A DNA stretch of 64,000 bases, taken from contig NC_047094.1 of NCBI RefSeq assembly GCF_902459505.1, positions 64,997,006-65,061,005 of the forward strand, given 5' to 3'. The position numbers and the translations under genes are program-made. The notes beneath the pieces were generated by a model, which ran no database searches, was not told the DNA's origin, and saw nothing but the letters and a program-made list of their open reading frames with translations. This document shows positions 56,376-64,000 of this stretch, piece by piece. The number at the start of each line of letters is the position of its first letter. Position 1 is the first letter of the stretch. This stretch comes from Geotrypetes seraphini (taxonomy: Eukaryota > Chordata > Amphibia > Gymnophiona > Dermophiidae).

Positions 56376-57002
56376 ATGATAAGATAAGATACAAGTACAT
56401 AAGCATTGCTATATTGGGACTGGAGATCCATCAAGCCCAGTATCCTGTTTCCAACAGTGGCCAATCCAGGTTACAAGTACCAGGCAAGATCCCATAAGGG
56501 TAAAATTGATTTTATGCTGTTTTTCCAAGACTATCTTAATAATGGCTCATTAAATCAAATTTAAAACAATTTTATTTAACAGTGCCTTCTCAATTTGATT
56601 ATAGAACATCTTTACTAGATATTTAGTGCAACTTAGACCACTGGTAGGCCTAAGGATCCCAGCAATATGGCATTTACCAGTAATCTTTCTTTCACACTTT
56701 CCTATTAGTTAAGAAATTCTTATCTTTTCTTCTATTTATTTTCTAAAATTATTTTATATATAAATAAATGTTCTGTTCACCACTCAGAAGATATTGAAAC
56801 TTATGGACTTTTCTTTCAGAAACTTATCCAAACCTTTTTAAAACCATGCTAAGGTACCACATTCTCTGGCAATGAATTCCAGAATTTAATTACACGATGA
56901 ACGAAGAAATATATTCTCTGATTTGTTTTATATTTTCTACTTAGTAGTTTCCTTGCATGCCCCCTGGAGTCTAGACCTTGTATTTTTGGAAAGAGTATTT
57001 TA
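56376..57002 (-). mobile_element. older CR1 3' end with last RT residues
   Basis: The minus strand near 56990-56850 encodes YKTNQRIYFFVHRVIKFWNS and LPENVV, the end of CR1 ORF2. The 3' UTR near 56390-56480 includes 'ccatcaagcccagtatcctg'. Confidence 0.68.
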
Positions 57003-57215
57003 TAAGAACATAAGAATAGCCTTACTGGGTCAGACCAATGGTCCACCAAGCCCAGAAGCCTGTTCTCACGGTGGCCAATCCAGGTCACTAGTACCTGGCC
57101 AAAACCCAAAGAGTAGCAACATTCCATGCTACCGATCCAGGGCAAGCAGAAGCTTCCCCCCTGTCTTAATAACAGACTATGGACTTTTCCTCTACCTCTA
57201 TCATATCATCCCTGA
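57003..57215 (-). repeat. CR1 LINE 3' tail, second copy
   Basis: It begins 'taagaacataagaatagcct' and contains 'ctgggtcagaccaatggtcc', a standard CR1 3' end, inserted next to the older CR1 end. Confidence 0.72.
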
Positions 57216-57313
57216 GTAAAACACACATGTGGCAAAAGTGTGTACCCGACTGAGTTCCACACCCCATAACCTAACAGGACTTCTGAGCACTAAAAAAAAT
57301 GTGTTTTACTCAC

Positions 57314-57397
57314 TTATAAATGAAGAGATACTGTTCCTTGTAATTGTCACGTCCCAAGGGATCACTGATCTCATAGGAATAGCTGTGCTCAGATACA
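57314..57397 (-). CDS. DNASE1L2: DNase I family gene, most upstream exon seen
   Basis: After acceptor ctctag (tract ttttctgtcct) one base completes a codon and the exon encodes VSEHSYSYEISDPLGRDN and YKEQYLFIYK, the last Lys finished by the next exon. The donor is gtgagt, phase 2. It is 84 bp. The Glu of YKEQ is the Glu78 equivalent. VSEH and PLGRD match DNASE1L2 closely. It needs at least one upstream exon with the start and the AFNIQ strand, which I could not find to 64000. Confidence 0.92.
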
Positions 57398-57469
57398 CTA
57401 GAGAGGACAGAAAAATAATATTTCATTTACTACTTCCCTTGTAAAACAGACCAAAATCACCATGGTGGG

Positions 57470-58215
57470 TGGAGGGTGGGGAAAAGAGGCACAGCTTTCC
57501 TGTTGGTGAGGGGTGTAGGGGCAGACATTGCTCACCTGCTAGGGAAGAGAAGGGGAGAGTCAAGGTGGTGCCATTTTGGGGTCAGTAGGGGAAGAGTGTG
57601 GAAGATATATTTTACTTCTACTGATAGGATGGGACAGATAGGATCCTGCTAGTGGATAGAATAGGTAAAAGGAGAGAGACTTAGGTCTCCTGCTGATGGG
57701 TTGATGCCAGGAGGGTCATGGGAGAGAACAGCATTGCTTCTTTGTTAGTTGGGAGGGATGAGAAATGTAATAGAGGCTTTTCATTCTTTAGGGGTGGGAG
57801 AGAAGAAAAGCGGCAGGGGAAGAACAAGGGGGAAACACCATTGTTCTGCAGGCAAGAGTAAAAATTAAGAGGTGCCACAAGGGCTGTACCAAGCTAAGTG
57901 TGGTTGGTGTGGCTATACAGGGCAAAAGGGAAGAGTGGGTACCAAAACTGCATCCTGTCCATTGTCTCCCCTGCTTGGCAGTGATGCAATGAGCAGAGCG
58001 GGCATGCTGGGGGGGGGGGGGTTGCTGTGGCCGGAATTCTGGCTTGGGATGCTCATGGGTATCAGTTTTCATATGGCAAGGAAGGGTAATGGGAAGGCAC
58101 CCCTTCTGCTGGTAGGGGAAGAATTATGAAGAGGTATCTCTCTCCTACTCATAGGGAAAGGTGGGGAGGGAAGGTGTCCTCTGTTACAGGTAGGGGAACA
58201 GCCAGTGAGATATAT
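57470..58215. repeat. degenerate G-rich minisatellite
   Basis: Recurring 'cctgctggtaggggaag'-like and 'gggagagaa'-like blocks about 65-85 bp apart, drifted in sequence, plus a poly-G run at about 58010. It shows no gene and lies upstream of the 57314 exon. Confidence 0.5.
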
Positions 58216-58283
58216 CTTGAAGAAGTTTAAGTGCTGCTGGATATTAAAGCAGAAGAATAACATGAAAGAGTCTGATTCACTAA

Positions 58284-58431
58284 TGCTGGGTTTTATTAAA
58301 TGGCACTAGAGTTTTTAGCGCAGGCTGGTGAAGTAAATGCTCTAATGCTCATAGGAATTCTATGAGCATCAGAGCATTTACTTCACCAGACTGTGCTAAA
58401 AATCTCTAACGCTGTTTAGTAAAAGGAGCCC
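58284..58431. mobile_element. Harbinger-like palindromic MITE, copy 5
   Basis: Hairpin with 'atgctctaatgctcatagga' paired to 'tatgagcatcagagcattta'. The right end is tagtaaaaggagccc, with TAA on each side. Confidence 0.78.
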
Positions 58432-59100
58432 TAAGGGTTTTTTTTGCCATTTTCTGAATGGGCCAAGGACCTGAGGAACGGAAGGGGAGTCTAATGTTTA
58501 GTGAGAAAATACAATGTCACAAACTTAGGAGTACCTGATCATTCAACAATTGCCTTTATGCCCTGACACAGCTTCAGAGAAATGCTGGTTGGCCACCGTC
58601 GGCTTCGGGTTTCGTTTGCACTATAGCAGTTTGCATTAAGCAAAGAAGATTATTGACCATAGTTACCCATGGAAGATTATAGACTTAAATATTATGCACA
58701 AATAAAGAAGATCATCAATCCTGGTTTGGGCTAAATTGCCTTTGGGACTATGGTCTACTTGGATTTCAGTTAAGTACAGAATTTGAATAGTAACTGTGCA
58801 CACAGGTCTATATAAGTATTTTAAAACATCATATTTATATAGTATTTGTTTATATATGTAAATTGTAAAATTGCTCAAATCGGAGGAGTTTGACAGGAGG
58901 AGGATTTTTTTATACCAATGAGGTATCTCTGTGTTTAAATAGCCTGCTCGCATGCAAAAGTGTCAGTGACAGACTTGAATCTGAGGCTTTTTCCTCCTTC
59001 TAAAACAAACTGTTTCACCTGAGAGCAAATAGGAAAGGAGCAATCTTTGGGGTTGACAGGAGTGCATGGTTGTTGTTTTTTTTTTTTTTTTTTTTTTGGG
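58432..59100. other. no recognisable feature
   Basis: A/T-rich sequence ending in poly-T/poly-G at 59073-59108. I found no DNase upstream exon and no repeat terminus here. Confidence 0.45.
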
Positions 59101-59320
59101 GGGGGGGGTTGGATGTTGAGTCTAAGGTTAGAACAGTGGGCTGAGAATCAGGAACACTGGGCTGAAATCATACTACAGTTTCTTGTGATCATGGGCAAGT
59201 CACTCAACCTTCCTTTGTCTCAGGTATAAACTCAAATTGTAAACTCTCCAGAGACAGGAAAATGCCTGGAGTACCTGAATGTAACTCACCCTCAACTATA
59301 ACTAAAAAAAAAAAAAAAAA
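59101..59320 (+). repeat. CORE-SINE (MIR-like)
   Basis: It contains 'gtgggctgagaatcaggaac', then the MIR-type core 'gatcatgggcaagtcactca' and 'ccttcctttgtctcaggtat', and ends in poly-A at 59305-59323. It is better preserved than the copy at 4225-4400. Confidence 0.78.
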
Positions 59321-59323
59321 AAA

Positions 59324-60399
59324 ATGTGAGCCTGATTTTGACCTTTAAGAGTCAAAATGCAGTCTTCCCCTGAATGTCAGGGCTTTGAATATTGTTAAAC
59401 TTGTGACTGGCACAGAAGTACCACAGGGAGAGGAGGTGCAAAGGTTGCAGATATGTAGTTTTGCCTAATCAAAATTACATGCATATTTTCAGATGGAAAC
59501 GTGAGTGCAGAAAAGACAGGAGCATTGGATGGAATTCTTCCTGGGTCAATCAATTTGTTCCTGAAAACTTTAGCTTTAATCACTGGAGCAAACTACAGGG
59601 ATAGAAGTACCTGCCAAATTTGCACCAATGCAGCCGGTTTCGATTAATATCCTTTAAAAGAATAATTTTATCTCAGAGCACCTCTGTGAAAAATCCCATA
59701 ATGCACCTATTCTAAGTTTATTGTAATTCAAGTTTCTTTATTCATCAAAAGGAAAACAACAGAATTTAGTAATCAAAACATGGCAGCTCTGTTAACCTTA
59801 ACTATCATCCCTTTTAAATACAGTATCTACCCAATTTACCTTTCCCCCTCCTTTCCTGAGTTATGGAGATATCAAATAATTTCCTTACTGTACCAATGTG
59901 GACATAAATTCTTTGGCCCATGTTGCATGTTATCCATGCTCAGGACTCATCCTCCAGTCTTCTTGCATTAACCCTCCCATCTTTTGCCCCACCTAGCTCC
60001 CAAAAACCTTCCTTACCCCTCAACCATTATCCACTGTCATTGACATTTTGAAGTTGTGAACCATCCACCCACCTCTCCTCCCTCAGAAGTCTGGAAATCC
60101 TCCTCCGCTTCACCACTTGTGAGATAATTTAGAACTCTGTTTCTGATCCATGGCTGGAGTTTATTGATATAATCCCCCCAAATTCCTATAAAGGTTTGTT
60201 TTTGTTGTGGGCTTCCTCTTGCCTAGATATGATCCAATTGCTTGAGCTAATGCACAACCCCTCTCTGTTGCCAAAAGTAAGGAGGCTCTGGAGACATCCA
60301 GGACAATAATTTGGGGTCTGATATCCAGCCTATAGTAGTCAGTAGTTTTTAAGCTGCTGACTCTCGCGGCTGAATTAAACCTGGATATTCAAGGCAAAT
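59324..60399. other. no recognisable gene
   Basis: Mixed A/T-rich sequence. It may contain decayed LINE material, but I see no diagnostic motif. Confidence 0.4.
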
Positions 60400-61029
60400 G
60401 CAGAAAGAAAATGGCAAAAAAAAGTCACTCCCATGACCTCAAACTATCATGGAAGTCTGCTTTAAAAATATAAAAGCAACATGTAAATGAAACAAAAAAG
60501 AGCGTACTTTGCATTGGAAATTGACAACAAAACCTTTGACATCAAGAAACTATTCCAATTAATGCGCAATATCACCACATCCCCTAAGCCAGGAGCTAGT
60601 AGACTTCTTTTAACAAAATCAAGGGTGTACAGAATGAAATAAACAAATTAACCAACATCACAGATCCAGAAACCCATCTTGAGCCCAAAACCACTGACTC
60701 CTGCATAGCAGACCAAATCTGGAGTAGCTTTGAACCTCTCTCTCTTCAGAGGTACTTTCCTCACGACTAAAAAGATAATCCACTTGAAGCAGTATACTGG
60801 ACAGCTGCCCCCACATCCCTGACTCTCTTATTTATTGGCTAGTCTCCCTATTCAATAACTTACTAATGCCTGGCCAATTACCAGAACAAATGGACTGCGT
60901 TGCACTCACTCTGATCCCTAAAACCCAAGGAGCTGACCTATCCATTCCTTCCAACTTCAGAATCTTAGTGGGTATTCCATTACTAACCAAACCACTTGAA
61001 ACCCTAGTCTGTAAACAACTCAGCACATA
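60400..61029 (+). mobile_element. L2-like LINE, part 1 (before the mariner)
   Basis: Plus-strand remnants of the RT N-terminal region, including 'LTLIPKT' and an 'NFRILVGIPLLTKPLETLVC'-type block near 60960-61015, homologous to the NFRPIANLPLISKI motif of the L2 at 53.4 kb. It is broken at 61029 by the mariner and resumes at 62498. Confidence 0.75.
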
Positions 61030-61251
61030 TTGGGGGTGGGGGTGAGTGCTGAAAAGTACTCAGCCCAGCCAAGAAGGGAATGATGTGAAGCCATGAAACT
61101 TACAAGTTATTCCACATATTCACCCCTAAGTTCAACATACTTGGCATATTGTGTCTGAAGTTTCTGAAACTCTTCCAAAAAAATACTTTGATGTCTGATC
61201 ACTGAAATACTGCTCCGCTGCTGAAATTGCCTCTGAATTGTTCAAAAATTG

Positions 61252-62042
61252 TCACCCTTTTAAACTATTTTTAAGGTTAGGAAACAGAAAATAGTCAGAT
61301 GGAGCAAGATCTGGAGAGTAGGGTGGATGGTCTATGCATTGAAACATCAACTGTGTCAAAATATCCATTAATTTGCCAGCCTTGTAAGCAGGTGAATTGT
61401 TTTGCATAATGAGAATTCCTTTCCGCAGCTTTCCTCTCCTTTTTTCTTTCAATGCCTCCTTTAATCGGCACAACAAGTTACAGTAGTATTCTGCATTAAC
61501 TGTTTGGCCCCTTGGAAAATAGTCATTACAACACCTTCCTAATCCCAAAACACTGTGGCCATGACCTTTCCTGCTAATTTCTGGGTCTTGAATTTCCTTG
61601 GCTTTGGAGAACCTGAGTGCTGCCATTGCATGGACTGTTGTTTTGTCTCAGAATCATAGTGGTATAACCATGTTTAATCAGTAGTAACTAGTTGTTTCAA
61701 AAAATTGGCACCAGCTCGCTGAAAATCCTGCAAAATCAACTTGGAAGTGTCCACTCAATGTTGTTTCTTGTCAGCATTCAAACTTTTGGGCATCCATTTG
61801 GCTGACAGTTTCTGCATACCCAGCTGGTTGTGATTATACCCAACATGCTTCATTGATATTTATAGTGTCTCAGCAATTGTTTTAGCTGATATTCGCCAAT
61901 CTGCCAAAATCAGGTCATGGACATGGTCAACAATTTCAGGAGTTGACACCGTTTGAGGCCTCCCAGACCTTGCTGCAGCTTCAGTCTCCAAATCTCCACT
62001 CTGAAAGTTTGCACATTTCTTTACTGTGAGTATGATGGGCAT
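61252..62042 (-). pseudogene. mariner transposase remnants
   Basis: Block 62042-61860 holds the helix-turn-helix part (SGRPQTVSTPEIVDHVHDLI). Block 61626-61252 holds the catalytic C-terminal part: GQTVNAEYYCNLL, then MQNNSPAYKAG where active mariners have HDN (the second catalytic Asp is replaced by Asn), and HPPYSPDLAPSDYFLFPNLK with the third Asp. There are shifts and stops between the blocks. It is inactive. Confidence 0.85.
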
Positions 62043-62175
62043 TTGTCACTCAATGTTTGCATCATACATGCATGGATTTCTTTTGGAGTTTTCTTCTTCA
62101 GGAATAGGAACTTCATGCCGGCTCGGAATGCCACACTTGAAAATTCCACACTTTTCATTGACATGGTTCAATCAA

Positions 62176-62450
62176 TGATCAAGTTTCAAGTTTTATTAAA
62201 ATTTGATATTCCACTTATCAAGCTTCTAAGCAGTGTACATTAAAAATATAAAATCAGGGATACATAGACCGAGACACATTGATGTACTAGTACGAAAGGG
62301 GAAGAGAGGAAGAGCTGCATTTCAAAAAAGGACAGGAAGCCAATAAAGGGCAGTACAATGTCAAAACATAGCATTACGATTCTGCAAATTGGTACTTTGC
62401 AAAATAAAATAACGCTCTTTTCAGCTACAGTGGCAAATTAATGCTCTGAA
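62176..62450 (-). repeat. L2 LINE 3' tail inside the mariner
   Basis: It begins 'tcaagtttcaagttttatta', the same tail as the L2 at 51656, read on the minus strand. It is heavily 5' truncated. Confidence 0.68.
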
Positions 62451-62497
62451 TTTAAGAAGTTAGTTGAGCTGAGAACTTTTCAGTACTCCCTCATATA

Positions 62498-62965
62498 TAG
62501 ACAAATTGTCTTGCCTCCACTCCTCACAATTCGGCTTCCGAGCCCATCACAGTACAGAACTACTGCTATTAACCTTAACTACAAAAATAAAGCAGATGCT
62601 GAGCATAGGACAACAATCTGCTCTTCTACAATTCGACATCTCTGCTGCCTTCAACTCAGTCAACCACAACCTATTACTATCTAAACTGAATAAACTAGGT
62701 CTGATGGGATCTATCCTCAATTGGTTAAAGAGTTCCTGACAAACAGAGAATACTGCATGTGGAAGGATGTCAACTTCTTCTAATGTTGGAGATCATTCTT
62801 GGATCCCCCCTATCCCCCATACTCTTCAATTTATTCATGAGCTCACTGGGTACCCTCACCTTCAACAAGAGAGAATATCTACTATCATATGCTGACGACA
62901 TCTTTCTTCTGATCACACTAAGCGATGACATAAAAGAAGCTCTCATTAAAATCTCTGAAGGCATT
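62498..62965 (+). mobile_element. L2-like LINE, part 2 (after the mariner)
   Basis: It continues the RT: SQFGFRAHHSTELLLLTLTT, LLQFDISAAFNSVNHNLLLS, a GSPLSPILFNLFMSSLGTL block and the YADDI catalytic box near 62893. Small shifts and stops occur between blocks. It is interrupted at about 62970 by the hAT copy and resumes at about 63800. Confidence 0.8.
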
Positions 62966-62969
62966 GCGA

Positions 62970-63797
62970 GGTAGAATTGTTGGATATGGTGGTGGAGAGA
63001 GAACAAAGGGACAGATTGAAGGGGATGCAAGGGGAGGATTGCTGGACATAGTGATGGAGAGGGGTGATAGAAGGAGAAATGGGCATGGGGCTTGTGAGCA
63101 GTGGTGAAAAATGTTGTACATGACCTGGGGGATGAGAGGGGAAGAAATGTTGGATGTGGCACTACAGGGGGTGGGAGAGATTCCTGGACAGTGAAAGAGA
63201 GAGAGGGAGACATGTCAATAGGGGTGGAGGAGAGAGGAAGAAAAGTTGGACTTATGGAGGGACAGAGAGAGATGTTGGTTGGGGAAGGGAATGAGGTCCA
63301 GAGGAGAAGCGTGCAGGAGGCAGAAAGAAAGAAATATTGGATGCATAGTCAGAAGGAAGTGCAACCACAGACTTATGAAATCACCAGACAACAAAGATAG
63401 GAAAAATTATTTTATTTTCAATTTAGTGATCGAAATGTGTTAGTTTTGAGAATTTATATCTACTGTCCATATTTTGCACTATATTTGTCTATTTTTCTAT
63501 AGTTGTTACTGAGGTGACATTGCATATTTTAGTCATCTGCCTTGACCCCCCCGAATATAAATGATAATTAACATTTTCTCTGCATAGAGAGTGCTTTGTG
63601 TTTTTTTTATTTTGTGCTTACCATTATGTATTAATAAGATTATATTGTGTGTATATGAAAAATGGATGGAAGAAATTGCATTACAATTAGTATTATTATT
63701 ATGGGGGTGGAGTCTGGGGCGGAGCTTGGGCAGGGGTATTTGGTTGATATTTGTTAGACTTAGGGGGTACTTGGCTTGAAGAAGTTGAAAAACACTG
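62970..63797 (+). mobile_element. non-autonomous hAT element, family B, second copy
   Basis: It shares 'gcaggaggcagaaagaa', 'atattggatgca', 'tgaaatc', 'gataggaaaaa' and the end ttgaaaaacactg with 16020-16990. The 5' part is a loose G-rich tandem. I see no clear left terminus or 8-bp duplication, so it may be 5' truncated. Confidence 0.72.
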
Positions 63798-63799
63798 GA

Positions 63800-64000
63800 T
63801 TAGACCCTACTTCTACAACCACCACTTTGCTATCCTGGTTCAAATGCCTGTCTTGTCACAGCTGGACTACTGCAACTCTTTCTCTACACATGTCTAGGCA
63901 CCCCACTAATGCGCAAACTTCAAATGATACAGAACACAGTAATAAGACTAATTTTTAGTGTAAAACAATATGATACCATATCAGAGTACTATTGCAAACT
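63800..64000 (+). mobile_element. L2-like LINE, part 3, cut by window end
   Basis: It includes 'SQLDYCNSFS', the L2 LDYCN motif, and 'caaatgatacagaacacagt' typical of the block after it. It continues past the window. Confidence 0.75.

Larger units (their letters stand above)
15821..57397 (-). other. DNASE1L2: DNase I family gene (DNASE1L2-like), six 3' exons and five introns
   Basis: Exons at 57314-57397, 42516-42631, 32264-32376, 22762-22916, 22019-22115 and 15821-15877 total 622 bp and about 206 residues. All five introns are GT-AG and every junction keeps the frame (phases 2, 1, 0, 2, 0). The encoded order matches the DNase I fold from the NYKEQYLF strand to the final SDHFPVEV strand. Family catalytic and metal residues are visible: Glu in YKEQ, His in PLHAAP, Asp and Asn in GDFN, Asp in ADTT, Asp-His in SDH. 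VSEH, DVFSREPF, DALYDVY, DFQEE and ALAISDHFPVEV resemble DNASE1L2 most. The Cys-rich loop of DNASE1 (CEPCGN) is absent. A secreted, Ca/Mg-dependent endonuclease is the family role. The start exons (signal peptide, first catalytic Glu) are not found up to 64000. Assignment to L2 rather than another paralogue is by eye. Confidence 0.88.
61030..62497 (-). mobile_element. mariner DNA transposon with LINE tail insertion
   Basis: The ends gtgctgaaaagtactcagcc and gctgagaacttttcagtact are inverted and a TA lies at each edge. The remaining transposase blocks are on the minus strand. It is inserted in an L2 frame: L2 sequence stops at cagcacata and resumes at tagacaaatt. A LINE tail is inserted at 62176-62450. 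Confidence 0.85.

Noticed and set aside
57440-64000. Upstream DNase exons (signal peptide, AFNIQ and QEVRD segments)
   Set aside because: I searched the minus strand by eye for these motifs with acceptor and donor sites and found none, so they are probably outside the window. A spliced alignment with a DNASE1L2 protein would settle it.
1-64000. CRISPR arrays, bacterial operons, rRNA or tRNA genes
   Set aside because: The spliced gene, LINEs and ERV show vertebrate nuclear DNA. Tandem repeats have no uniform spacers, and the only tRNA-like sequences are SINE heads and the retroviral primer site.

Overview
The window looks like a piece of a large, transposon-rich vertebrate nuclear genome. The mix of DIRS tyrosine-recombinase retrotransposons, CR1 and L2 LINEs, hAT, Harbinger-like and mariner elements, and an env-bearing ERV-L-like provirus suggests an amphibian, and I favour a caecilian. 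That taxonomic call is inference: no lineage marker gene is present.

I find one host gene. Six exons on the minus strand, from 57397 down to 15821, encode the C-terminal two thirds or so of a DNase I family endonuclease, closest by eye to DNASE1L2. All splice sites and phases agree and the stop codon is present. The first coding exons are not visible and probably lie beyond position 64000. The introns are 14.7, 10.1, 9.3, 0.65 and 6.1 kb and are filled with mobile elements.

Layout. 1-2330: plus-strand DIRS fossil cut by the window edge. 2.3-5.3 kb: LINE tails, a mariner foldback and a CORE-SINE. 5276-13956: minus-strand ERV-L-like provirus with two 825-bp LTRs that are identical by eye, long gag and pol frames (protease, RT, RNase H, integrase, dUTPase) and an env region. 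14.8-21.5 kb: hAT elements, one with giant hairpins and nested copies, around the last exon. 22-23 kb: two DNase exons. 23.6-29.8 kb: minus-strand DIRS fossil containing two L2 insertions. 30-34 kb: decayed CR1 with nested L1/Tx1-like and MITE insertions, plus one DNase exon. 34147-36357: a palindromic hAT-type MITE carrying a 2-kb GC-rich foldback. 36711-42352: the best preserved DIRS copy. 42.5 kb: one DNase exon. 44.3-48.9 kb: nearly full-length CR1. 49.5-55.3 kb: a second CR1 and an L2. 55.7-58.4 kb: MITEs, CR1 tails, the most upstream exon seen and a degenerate minisatellite. 59-64 kb: CORE-SINE, then an L2 interrupted by a mariner and by a hAT copy.

The biological work in this stretch is done by the DNase gene. 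Everything else is mobile DNA, much of it nested, so relative ages can be read from insertion order.
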